A stretch of DNA of 64,000 nucleotides from Monoplex corrugatus. Its lineage: Eukaryota; Mollusca; Gastropoda; Littorinimorpha; Ranellidae. The position numbers and the translations under genes are program-made. Where the stretch lies: contig JAPXFY010000016.1 of NCBI GenBank assembly GCA_030674185.1, forward strand, positions 49,166,250-49,230,249. Reading direction: 5' to 3'. Every line of letters begins with the position of its first letter. The stretch's first letter is position 1. The notes under the pieces were generated by a model, which saw only the letters and a list, made by a program, of their open reading frames with translations, searched no databases and was not told the origin of the DNA. Positions 55,310 through 64,000 of the stretch are shown one piece after another.

Positions 55310-56790
55310 GCCTGAGGCCATCACCCCCACGGGCAATCCTGTGGGCAGTCTCTCCCGACACATCGATGCGTGGGAGAGGCTGCCCGCCAGCCCGTGGGCC
55401 CTGCGGGTGATCAGTTCGGGGTTCCGCCTTCCTTGGGGCCCAAGGAAGGCCCCTCTCACGCCCTCTCCCCCTGCTTTCGCACTTCCTCAAGATCGCTTGG
55501 CCTTGCAGGCCCTGGATCAGAGGTTCTTTCGATGCTAGTCAAAGGGGCCACGGAGGAGGTTTCCTCCAGTGCGTCCCCGGGATTCTATGGCCGCATCTTT
55601 GTGGTCCCCAAAACTTCGGGGGGCTGGAGGCCCGTCCTGGACCTCTCCCCCCTAAACCGGTTCCTTTGCGTCCTCCATTTCCGTATGGAAACCCCTATGT
55701 CCATCCGCGATGCCTTGCACCCGGACGACTGGGGGATATCCATCGACCTCAAGGATGCATACTTCCACCTCCTTATTCACCCCAGGGACAGGAAGTACCT
55801 CAGATTCGTCTGGAGGAACCGGCTCTTCCAATTCAGGGCCCTGCCCTTCGGTCTGGCACCCGCCCCTTGGCTGTTCATGAAGGTGGCGAGGGAACTGTGC
55901 ATGCATGTTCGGGGAAGGGTATCCGCCTCAAGGCCTATCTAGACGATTGGCTTCTACTCGCCTCCTCCAAGGAACAGTGTGCACAACAAGCTTCCCAGGT
56001 CCTGCGACTCTGTCACAATCTGGGCTTTGTCTGCAACGAGAAGTCGGACCTCACTCCCTCCAAACAGTTCCAGTTCCTGGGCATGTCCTTTGACACATCT
56101 AAGTGGAGGGTGACCCCGACTCCCCAGCGCTTACTGCGCCTTCAGGGCCTCCTAGCCCAACTGCTCCCTCAACTTCACGCCCCGGCCAGGAAGCTGGCCT
56201 CCCTACTGGCCTTATGGAGTCGCTGGCACCCCTAGTGCCACTGGGTCGTCTCCTCAAGCGGCAATTCCAACGCGGATTCCGGAAGCGTTGGTCACAGTCG
56301 CTTCAGCCGTGGGACCTTCCGGTCCACCTGGGTCCTTGGTTCAAATAATCGGTGACCAAATGGCGCTCCCAGTCATGCCTAGCCCAGGGAGTCCCTATCA
56401 CACTGCCCCCTCCTCAGGAGGACTTGTTCACGGACGCGTCCACCTCCGGGTGGGGAGCCCATGTGGGCACGCTGACAGCAGCAGGTCGGTGATCAACCTA
56501 ACTCATGCCCTGCCACATCAACATGTTGGAACTGGAGGCAGTTTTTCAGGCACTCAGGGAGTTTCTCCCCTTTCTGAGGGGAAAACATGTCCGTATCAAC
56601 ATGGACAACACCACAGTAGCTTGTTACATCAACAAGCAAGGGGGCGCCCACTCCCACTCCCTGTCTCGGAGAGCGGAACAACTCCTCCTCTGGTGCGAGG
56701 AACACTCGATTCGGCTCTCAGCAAAGCATGTCCCGGGAAAGATCAACATACTTGCGGACTCTCTCAGCAGATCCCACATGGTTCTTCCCT
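55310..56790 (+). pseudogene. DIRS reverse transcriptase-RNase H, broken
   Basis: RT motifs appear in order: SPGFYGRIFVVPKTSGGWRP, VLDLSPLNRFL, ISIDLKDAYFHL (catalytic Asp), FQFRALPFGLAPAPWLF, then, one frame over, AYLDDWLLLAS (55933-55965), which carries the YLDD box. There are shifts near 55535 and 55910. In the RNase H part (LFTDASTSGWGAHVG at about 56424) TAA at 56346 and TGA and TAA near 56490-56500 break the frame. The Trp codon of G-R-W has become TGA. The frame resumes at INMLELEAVFQALREF. Confidence 0.82.
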
Positions 56791-58298
56791 CGGAATGGAC
56801 ACTGGTCCATGCAGTCCTGGAGCCAGTATGGGCAGCATGGTTCAAACCACACATGGACCTCTTTGCCACCAGGTTCAATCACCACCTCCCTTTGTACGTC
56901 TCTCCAGTTCCGGACTCAGCGGCCTGGGCTGTAGATGCCCTATCCATTCCATGGTCGAACCTCATCAGCTATGCCTTCCCCCCATTCCCCATTCTGGGGA
57001 AAGTACTGCGGAAGGCCAGGGAGGACTCAGCGACATTGATCCTTGTCGCACCCAAATGGCCAGCCCAAGCATGGTACCCAGAACTTCTGCACCTGTCCCA
57101 TGTGCCGCCGCTAAAACTTGCGGTGTCGGGTCACTCCCTCCTTCAACCCAGGTCAGGCATTCTGCACGGCAATCCAGAGGTTCTAAACCTTCACGCCTGG
57201 ATACTGTGCGGGACTACGATGTCTTCATTAGGCTTGTCCCCGGCCGTAATCAGCCTTGTGCAGCAAGCTCACAGGCCGGGCACACAGGGGGTGTATAATG
57301 CCCACTGGAACAGCTGGCTCTCTTGGTGCACCTCAAATGCGGTGTCACCCCACTCACCCTCTCGCTTGCAGTTGGCCAACTACCTCGGCTTTCTGTCAAC
57401 CGAGAAAAAGCTTTCGTCCTCCTCAGTGAAGGTTCACAGGGCTGCCATCTGCACCACCATCAGTCAGTTGGGTGGTCCGTCCTTTGTGCACGATCCCCTA
57501 TTGCGGGATCTTGTCAGAGGGGCTTCTCTCCAGGAAGCCAGAACCCCCCGCCGAATCCTGGCGTGGGATCTCTTTCTCGTCCTCTCATCCCTGAGACTCC
57601 CCCCTTACGAGCCCATCAGGGAGTGTTCTCTCAAGTTCCTCTCCTTGAAGACGGCCTTTCTCGTCTCTATCGCGTCGGGGAGGCGCTGCAGCGAAGTGCA
57701 CGCCCTTAGTGGTCTTCCCGGAGATGTTGCTTTCGAACCTGATGGCTCGATGTCTCTCCGCCTACTCCCGGAATTCTTAGCCAAGAACCAGTCGCCAGGT
57801 TCTCCCTCGCCGACCATCCCCATCCATCCCCTCACGTCTATCCTTGCTCCGGACGACGCGGATCGCACGCTCTGCCCTGTTCGCGCCCTGCGAGCGTACA
57901 GAAAGCGGACGAAATCTTCTCGCCAGCAGCAGCGCCACCTTTTTCTCTCTTACAACGAAAACTATAGAAAGGACATTAGACGCACGTCCATCTCTCGATG
58001 GCTGAGGGAAGTCATCAAGGCTGCGTATGCGAGGTCGAGCTCAGAGCTAGCTGTCTTCTCCCCAAGGCCCCATGAGATCAGAGCATGGGCTTCTTCGCTG
58101 GCAGTCACCCACAATGCCAGCATCCAGAGCGTCCTAGACGCCGCGTACTGGCGTTCCCCAGGCACGTTCATTCAATTTTACCTGCGCGACGTCTCCCGTC
58201 TGCGCGAAGACAGATCCAGGGGTATCGCTTCCGCTGTGGTGGCCCAACACCCCATCTCAGCCACACGCCCTGACTCCTACCATTCCTCCAGGCATTAA
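56505..58298 (+). CDS. DIRS RNase H C-terminal part fused to tyrosine recombinase (597-codon open frame)
   Basis: Residues 1-90 hold the RNase H end (LELEAVFQ, NMDNTTVACYINKQGG, KINILADSLSR). A linker (WFKPHMDLFATRFN, APKWPAQAWYPELL) follows. The recombinase spans about 260-597: ASGRRCSEVHAL with the catalytic Arg near residue 393, PHEIRAW (His-x-x-Arg) near 522-525, YWRSPGTFIQFYLRDV with the nucleophilic Tyr near 559. The recombinase inserts the cDNA circle. All catalytic residues are present and the frame is intact, unlike RT. Confidence 0.85.
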   Translation: MPCHINMLELEAVFQALREFLPFLRGKHVRINMDNTTVACYINKQGGAHSHSLSRRAEQLLLWCEEHSIRLSAKHVPGKINILADSLSRSHMVLPSEWTLVHAVLEPVWAAWFKPHMDLFATRFNHHLPLYVSPVPDSAAWAVDALSIPWSNLISYAFPPFPILGKVLRKAREDSATLILVAPKWPAQAWYPELLHLSHVPPLKLAVSGHSLLQPRSGILHGNPEVLNLHAWILCGTTMSSLGLSPAVISLVQQAHRPGTQGVYNAHWNSWLSWCTSNAVSPHSPSRLQLANYLGFLSTEKKLSSSSVKVHRAAICTTISQLGGPSFVHDPLLRDLVRGASLQEARTPRRILAWDLFLVLSSLRLPPYEPIRECSLKFLSLKTAFLVSIASGRRCSEVHALSGLPGDVAFEPDGSMSLRLLPEFLAKNQSPGSPSPTIPIHPLTSILAPDDADRTLCPVRALRAYRKRTKSSRQQQRHLFLSYNENYRKDIRRTSISRWLREVIKAAYARSSSELAVFSPRPHEIRAWASSLAVTHNASIQSVLDAAYWRSPGTFIQFYLRDVSRLREDRSRGIASAVVAQHPISATRPDSYHSSRH

Positions 58299-58332
58299 CC
58301 AGGTAAGCCCTCCATCCGGGTAGTGCTATTCT

Positions 58333-58427
58333 GCATTTGTGAGCCACGGTATAGTATGTGTAATTAAAAGGAAATTTTCCTTCTAAAATTACGTTTAATC
58401 TAACATACTTACCGTGGCTCACGCAGA
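58333..58427. repeat. DIRS internal complementary region (imperfect palindrome)
   Basis: The left arm TTTGTGAGCCACGGTATAGT and the right arm ACTTACCGTGGCTCAC are inverted around AAATTTTCCTT. The right arm is the reverse complement of the terminal repeat at 58600. In DIRS elements this region pairs both ends during circle formation. Confidence 0.8.
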
Positions 58428-58595
58428 GTCCCTCCCGTCCTCCCCGCCTTCCTGGTTCCTTCTATCCACAGTCAGGGTCTAGGTCTCCTCGAAAAGAGGA
58501 AGAGCACATGCGCATGCGCAAGACATGGATATCTCAGAGTTACTGTCCCTTCGGACTTTATTGTTACGAGGCAGAATTGGCAAACCGCTGCCACT

Positions 58596-58665
58596 TATTG
58601 CATTTGTGAGCCACGGTAAGTATGTTAGATTAAACGTAATTTTAGAAGGAAAATTTCCTTTTTGA
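58596..58665 (+). repeat. DIRS right terminal repeat
   Basis: Reads GCATTTGTGAGCCACGGTAA, GTATGTTAGATTAAACG, AATTTTAGAAGGAAAATTTCC. It is complementary to the right arm of the internal region. No matching left repeat exists near 53.7 kb. Confidence 0.8.
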
Positions 58666-58699
58666 AATACGAAAGAACAATACTATAACTGAGCATTAC

Positions 58700-58914
58700 A
58701 TCGTTGATGAGAGAGGTGCGAGATCCTTTCAGCATGTTGATGGTGTTGTTGCTGATGGCAAGGCGGTTGTTGTAGGAGAGCGAGGCAGGGGCAGACTGCC
58801 GATGTCCGTGTGTCCAGTGTTGCTGGGCGTGTAGTAGCTCTTCTGTTTGTTGAAGCCACAGATATGCAGACAGGGGTTCCTCAGGATGGCATATAGGATA
58901 AGCACCATCAAACC
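58700..58914 (-). CDS. Penultimate exon of minus-strand gene: last membrane helix and start of tail (adhesion GPCR-like)
   Basis: On the minus strand, after the acceptor ttttgcag, the exon reads GLMVLILYAILRNPCLHICG, then SYYTPSNTGHTD. The helix with preceding context resembles transmembrane helix 7 of adhesion-type (family B2) GPCRs. A one-base loss near residues GS shifts the good frame to SAPASLSYNNRLAISNN and MLKGSRTSLIND, which reaches the donor gtaatg in phase 0. Codon third positions are C/G-rich in both frames, supporting real coding on each side. Family assignment is tentative. Confidence 0.6.
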
Positions 58915-58969
58915 CTGCAAAAAGTCAATCTTTTTTTCATTACGGGTAATATATTCTCAGATATGTGTA

Positions 58970-59480
58970 TGTACTCTGGTCGGCATACATTGTGCAGGTG
59001 TTATGTTGCTGCACAGTCTGTATGCTCTGTCTTTGATGGGTGTGCATGCTAGGTATTTTCTTGTTTTCATAAATCACCAAACACTGACATAGCATACAGG
59101 ATCATTATAAGTCATATATGTATAGCAGTATTCACCAAACTCATTTTGGATTCACTGAACTTTCAACAGAGTATGGAGAACTCAAGCAGTAAGGTGAACT
59201 GACTACATTCCACTATGTTGCTGCACAGTCTGCATCTTTGGTGGGTGTGCATGTTTGGATATTTTTATGTTTCCGTAAGTCAGCCACTGATATGACTTAC
59301 AGGATGTTTAACATCATATCTGTATTCTGCATGCTTATACAATTGAAGAGTGTTTAGGCACTGGCACATCTGCACTCATGTTGACCTGAGAGATCAGTAA
59401 CATTTCTACCCTTTACCTTCCAGGTAGGAATATCGAAGGCCAATTGAACCCAGGGCCTTCTGACTGGAAGTTCAACATTA
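58970..59480 (-). mobile_element. SINE, minus strand, with duplicated core
   Basis: Minus-strand order: CCTGGGTTCAATTGG (B-box-like head), AAGGTAAAGGGTAGAAATG, CCAGTGCCTAAACACTC, CCTGTAAGTCATATCAG, GCATGCACACCC, then a second core with GATCCTGTATGC, AGCATGCACACCC and GACTGTGCAGCAACATA. It is related to the SINE at 48270-50365. Confidence 0.7.
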
Positions 59481-59539
59481 ACCCACTTTAACATGCATAT
59501 CTGATGTTCTTTGAACATAAACACACAAAAGGCACAAGC

Positions 59540-59680
59540 AGCATGCACACATGTTGGCCTGGGAGTGAAAAGAAATCTCTACCCTTTACCCATATGTGCT
59601 ACCTGGGCAGGATCAAACTCGCACCTTCTGACTGGAAGTTTGAGGTCTTACCAACTTGACTACTATGCCTGATAAAAAAC
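59540..59680 (-). mobile_element. SINE head fragment, minus strand
   Basis: The minus strand reads GTTGGTAAGACCTCAAAC (A-box-like) and GTGCGAGTTTGATCCTGCC (B-box-like), then GGTAAAGGGTAGAGATTTC: the tRNA-derived head of the same SINE family. Confidence 0.65.
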
Positions 59681-60049
59681 AGTTTAATCACCCTTTACTA
59701 CCTCAGCCTGTAGACCAGTGTCCTGCAGGAAGTGAAAGAGTTAACCAGATGCTCAGCTGTACTTTACATACTGTCATTATTTTCAAGGAACTCGAGAAAG
59801 AATTAAAATTAATGTGGGCAAGACTGATCATATACAAATGTGTGTGTAAGTGAGCATGTGCGTGTTATGTTGTGTTGTGTTGTGTCGTGTTGTGGTGTGT
59901 GCACATGCCTGTGTGTGTGGTGTGCGTGTGTGCATGTCTATGGACATGCATGTAAACGTGGAGATCGTTTGAAGTTTGTGCAAGAGAGTTACTGTACTCA
60001 AATTCCATATGCGCTCCATCCAAATCTGCCAGCAATTACCTTACAGACT

Positions 60050-60300
60050 ACCTGAGCCTGCACAAAATCCCAGGAGCTGACACACCTTGAAACTGGAAGG
60101 GGGGAACAGGGACTTATGGAGCACTAAACTGATGCCACCAGAATGATGGAAACATTCAGACTGGCTGCAAACAGGCCAGTTTCTAATGCTTCCAGCTGGG
60201 ACTGAACTCAAGCTGTCAGATCTTGAGTCCATGGCTTTGTCAAACCAACCAACACCACCCAACCTGCTCAAAATCAAAAACAAGGGTTGTGGATTCAACC
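60050..60300 (-). mobile_element. Second tRNA-like SINE head, minus strand
   Basis: The minus strand reads GACTCAAGATCTGACAGC and TTGAGTTCAGTCCCAGC, a B-box-like motif in a tRNA-like arrangement. The family is uncertain. Confidence 0.4.
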
Positions 60301-60344
60301 TTTGGGTGGGTCATGTTTCTTTTTTTTTTTCAGCATGCTCATCG

Positions 60345-60615
60345 GAAGTTTTTGAGTGTTATATAGAACCAATAATTTTATACTGTTGTGAGGCGTGGAC
60401 AGTCAACATGCAACGTCAGAACAAAATCGAGGCAACTGAAATGTGGTTTCTAAGAAGAATGTTGGCAGTTCCATGGACAGCAAAGAAAACAAATGCAGCC
60501 TTGAAGGAGGCAGACACCAGAAGATCATTAATAAAGAAGATTATGAAAAGACAAACAACATTCACAGGACATGATATGAGAAACGGAGGGACTCGGAGGA
60601 GGTTTGGCCCCCAGA
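60345..60615 (+). mobile_element. RTE/BovB-like LINE 3' fragment
   Basis: Reads FECYIEPIILYCCEAWTVNM, KIEATEMWFLRRMLAVPWTA, EADTRRSLIKKIMKRQTTF: the C-terminal part of an RTE-type protein, truncated at its own end. The next copy starts immediately after it. Confidence 0.8.
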
Positions 60616-63600
60616 CGTGCGGCACACAGGCCCATCGGCGTGTGGATATGCCCTGGTGCCCACGAAACAGACCCCCAAGCTATGGGTAAATAGCTCTACT
60701 GCCTTGTGGACATCTCGGGAGAGAATAAGGCTAAGGGAGTTAACACTGAAAATAAATCACCCTACTGCCTTGTAGGCTGTTGTGGGAATGACAAAGCAAG
60801 CGGAGAGACTGCAGACAAACCAACAGAAGGCAACGGAAACCACCATCGTATTTTCCCCAGAACAAGCATGGCCAGACAAAAGAAAAATGAAGATAACGAC
60901 ATAAATAGGGCTTCTATGGAGCATCTTCATCCTGTAGGGACCATCATGCTGTGCAGGTGACACCAGACCGTCAGCAAGCTACTGTGATCAACCTCAACCT
61001 CAGAAAAAATACCAAAATCGCAACATGGAACAATAGAACATTGTTGCAAAAAAGTAAATTAGACAATATCAAACTGGAGATGGAAAGGCTTAACATTAGT
61101 ATTTTAGGACTAGGGGAAGTGAGATGGAAGGGGGCAGGCATGATAACATCAGGAGAGTATATACTAATATATTCTGGTGGAAACTCACATGAAAGAGAAG
61201 TAGGCATCACAATGGACAGGGACAAATCAAAAGCAGTCAGGGGATACTGGGCTGTGGCTGTTGGTTAAACTGGGAGGCAGGCCATTTGATATCAACATGA
61301 TTCAGGTGTATGTACCAACATCCACAAGTACTCGGAAGACATCGACAACTTTTACAAAGTATTAGAGATGGCCAAGGCCCAATGTAAATCACAAGAAGTT
61401 ACAGTAATAATGGGAGATTTTAATGCTAAAGTGGGACAGGATAGGGTGGAGGATATAGTTGGACCTCATGGCCTTGGTACACAAAATGAAAGGGGAGGGA
61501 AACTTTTAGAATGGGCACAGATGAACGAATTCAAGTAGGAAACACCTGGTTTGAGCAGCCTTAATAGAAGAAAATGGACTTGGATGAGTCCAGGAGATAA
61601 TAACAAAAATCAGATTGACTACATCCTGATTAACAAAAGATTTAGAAATTCTTTACTGTCAGCAAAAACACTACCAGGCGCAGACTACAACAGTGACCAC
61701 AATCCTGTAGTGGGAAGACTTAGGCTGAAATTAAGGAAAAGGAAACAGACCAAAAGCAACATCAAACTAAATCTTGGACTCTTAAAGACAGATGACGTGA
61801 TACGTGAAAAATTTAACATACATGTTCAAAACAAATTCAGTGCTCTGGAAGACGTTGGTGACAGTGAGGAACAATGGACAAAGTGATAAATTTGATCAAT
61901 GAAGCTTGAGAAGAAATCCCTGAAGTAGATAGAAAAGCAAAAAAGAACTGGATGACAAAAGAAATTTTAGGCTTCATGGAGGAATGGAGGAAGGCAAAAA
62001 GAAACGAGCAGATATACAGGAAGATAAACAAAGAAATCAAGAATAGTGCAATGATGGTAAGGAAACTTGGCTGAAAAAACAAAATGCAAAGAAATAGAAA
62101 ACCGACACAAAACGGATCCTCATGATATGTACAGACGAATTGAAGAAACTGTCCACAGGAAAAATACATGCACATCAACTGGTTGCTTGAAATCGAAAGA
62201 TGGTACGTTTATCATGGAAAAAGACAAAATATTAGACAGATGGGGAGAGTACATTAAAGACCTTTTTGAAGATGACAGAAACGAAGAACGCATTATAAGA
62301 AAGAACGTCGAAAGGACCACCCATAATGAAAGATGAAGTTAGAGCAGCACTGAAAAAGATGAAATCAGGAAAAGCCCCAGGACCAGACACCATTACTACA
62401 GAGATGATTGAAGCCCTGGAAGAATTTGGTACTGAAAAAATAACAGTCCTCCTAAATGAAATTTATGACACTGGAAAAACCCCCAAAGATATGTCAAAAT
62501 CAATTTTCATTGCACTTCCAAAGAAGACAGGGGCTATAGAATGCAAACTCCATTGCACAATCAGTTTGATGAGTCATGTAACAAAAATCCTATTAAGAAT
62601 AATCATGATGAGGACAAGGAATAGAATCAAAAGAGAAATAGCAGACGAACAGCGTGGATTTGTGGAAGGGAAAGGAACTATTAATGCCATATACATCTTA
62701 AGAACCGTCATAGAGAGGTCAATCGAGATGAATAAGAATTTATATTTATATAAGCTTTGTTGATTAAACCAAGGCTTTCAATCGGGTAAGACATGAAGAA
62801 TTGATCAACCAACCAGAAAGACTCAATACTGATGGAAAAGATCTACGAATAATCAGAAATATGTATTGGGAACACACAGCGGCAATGAGAATAGAAAACG
62901 ATATAAGCTCTTTCCAAAACATCAAAAGAGGAGTCAGACAGGGTTGTGTTTTGTCACCAGATCTGTTTTCAATTTACAGCAAAAACATGAGAAACCTAGA
63001 GGAAGACCCTGGATTAAAGGTTGGAGGAAAAATGATAAACAGCATTCAATACGCAGATGACACCGTGCTAATTGCAGAAAATGAAAGGGACCTACAAAAC
63101 CTTGTGAATATACTAGAAATAGAAAGCAAAGGTAAGGGGTTGGAACTAAACAGCAGGAAGACTGAAGTCATGGTGATCAGTAAAAAACATGAAATCCCCT
63201 CATGCAAAATAACAGCAAAGGGCACAACCTTAAGATAGGTTGATAAGTTTAAATACCTGGGAACAATCATTTCACCAGACAGCAGATGCACATCAGAAAT
63301 AGCCAGCAGAATTGGCCAAGCCAAAACAGCATTCAAGAAGATGAAAGGCATTCTTGCCAACAAATGCCTATCAGTTGACATCAGGAAGAGAGGTCTTGAA
63401 TGTTACATAGAACCAATACTGTTATACGGTTGTGAGACGTCGACAGTCAACAGGCAAAGCCAGAACAAGATTGAGGCAGCTGAGATGTGGTTTCTAACAA
63501 GAATGTTGAGAGTTCCATGGACAGCAAAGAAAACAAACGAGACAGTCTTGCAAACAGACAGTCTTGATGGAGGCAGACACAAGAAGATCATTCATAAGGA

Positions 63601-63846
63601 AGATTAGGAAAAGACAGGCAACATTTATAGACCATTTTATGAGGAAAGGGGAATTGGAGCACCTGGTCACAACGAGAAAGCTGGAGGGAAAGACAGCACC
63701 AGGTAGACCCAGGGAGAAGATATTGGATGGACTTGCAGAGTGGCTGAAGACAAAGAGGGTGGAAGAGGTGCTTGAGGCAACAAGAGATAGAAATAGATGG
63801 AAGGCCATGATCGACAAGGCCATGTGGCAAGGCACCTGATGATGAT
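60616..63846 (+). pseudogene. RTE/BovB-like LINE, near full length, inactivated
   Basis: Apurinic-type endonuclease: KIATWNNRTLLQKSKLDNIK, ILGLGEVRWKGAGM, VIMGDFNAKVGQD (about 61405-61440), SDHNPVVGRL. Reverse transcriptase: KSGKAPGPDTI (about 62360), ADEQRGFVEGKGT, GVRQGCVLSPDLF, and YADDTVLIAE with the catalytic box at 63050-63061. C-terminal region: KYLGTIISPDS, YIEPILLYGCETSTVN, MWFLTRMLRVPWTA, APGRPREKILDGLAEW. Stops and shifts include TAA at 62768 after F-V-D (Tyr expected) and TAG at 63236. It ends in a short (TGA)n tail with almost no 3' UTR, as in RTE elements. Confidence 0.85.
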
Positions 63847-63849
63847 GAT

Positions 63850-64000
63850 ATATGAGGAAAAGGGAATTAGACACATGGTCACAACAGGAAAATGGAGGGA
63901 AAGAGAACACCAGGTAGACCCAGGGAGAAACTTTTGGACGGACTTGCAGGGTGGCTGAGGACAGAGAGGGTGGGAGATGTACTTGCAGCAGATTTGTATG
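63850..64000 (+). mobile_element. Third LINE 3' copy, cut by window end
   Basis: Directly after the (TGA)n tail the sequence repeats the LINE C-terminal coding region (ATGAGGAAAAGGGAATTAG, CACCAGGTAGACCCAGGGAG), with deletions. Confidence 0.8.

Larger units (their letters stand above)
53758..58665 (+). mobile_element. DIRS-type tyrosine-recombinase retrotransposon, 5'-truncated
   Basis: A GC-rich block with sharp borders carrying gag-like ORF1, reverse transcriptase, RNase H and a tyrosine recombinase, then the split inverted repeats typical of DIRS elements. The left inverted repeat is absent: ORF1 sequence begins directly at the end of the minisatellite. The right end stops about 35 bp from the splice donor of the minus-strand exon at 58700. 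DIRS elements insert through the recombinase and make no target duplication. Frameshifts and nonsense codons in ORF1 and RT show this copy is not autonomous. Confidence 0.88.

Noticed and set aside
56624..58171. Minus-strand open frames over the DIRS recombinase
   Set aside because: Shadows of the high-GC + strand frame; no domain motifs.
53758..58665. GC-rich block as bacterial contamination or horizontal transfer
   Set aside because: It encodes RT, RNase H and tyrosine recombinase in DIRS order with split inverted repeats; the base composition belongs to the retroelement.

Overview
The window looks like nuclear DNA of an invertebrate animal, most likely a gastropod mollusc. The genes have many introns and GT-AG splice sites, the host DNA is AT-rich, and the mobile elements (DIRS tyrosine-recombinase retrotransposons, RTE/BovB-like and CR1-like LINEs, many TTAA-flanked piggyBac derivatives, a tRNA-headed SINE) are those typical of mollusc genomes. 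The taxonomic call is an inference from content.

The main gene is the 3' part of ASH1L (ash1), the H3K36 methyltransferase. It runs on the + strand from 4526 to 34269. Eighteen coding exons encode, in order, AWS, SET, post-SET, a linker, bromodomain, PHD finger, BAH domain and the conserved C-terminal tail. All splice phases join if one base is treated as extra near 30654. The long N-terminal part lies upstream of the window. On the - strand, two terminal exons (58914-58700 and 51601-51317) belong to a second gene: a last membrane helix plus cytoplasmic tail, tentatively an adhesion-type GPCR, ending in a PDZ-ligand-like T-H-L.

Layout: 1-850 is a broken Mutator-like transposase; 1.4-1.6 kb a LINE tail; 4.5-34.3 kb ASH1L with introns full of piggyBac-like elements, a CR1-like LINE, a DIRS scrap and a Ty3/gypsy remnant; 34.3-51.3 kb is downstream or intergenic DNA with a palindrome-bearing tandem repeat, a TA-flanked DNA transposon, more piggyBac-like MITEs, 80-bp near-perfect palindromes and a SINE with an amplified core; 51.6-53.75 kb is a 32-bp minisatellite; 53.76-58.67 kb is a GC-rich, 5'-truncated DIRS element; 58.9-60.3 kb holds SINEs; 60.3-64.0 kb holds RTE-like LINE copies.

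The most striking pattern is repeated local duplication at exon-intron borders. The AWS exon has a dead tandem copy. The bromodomain exon has a 69-nt partial copy that could be spliced in frame. Two different introns, one in each gene, end in tandem arrays whose unit is a copy of the true 3' splice site. A second pattern is a set of TTAA-flanked piggyBac-derived elements that keep only the acidic N-terminus of the transposase, one nested in another and one inserted exactly at the TTAA of a SINE repeat unit.
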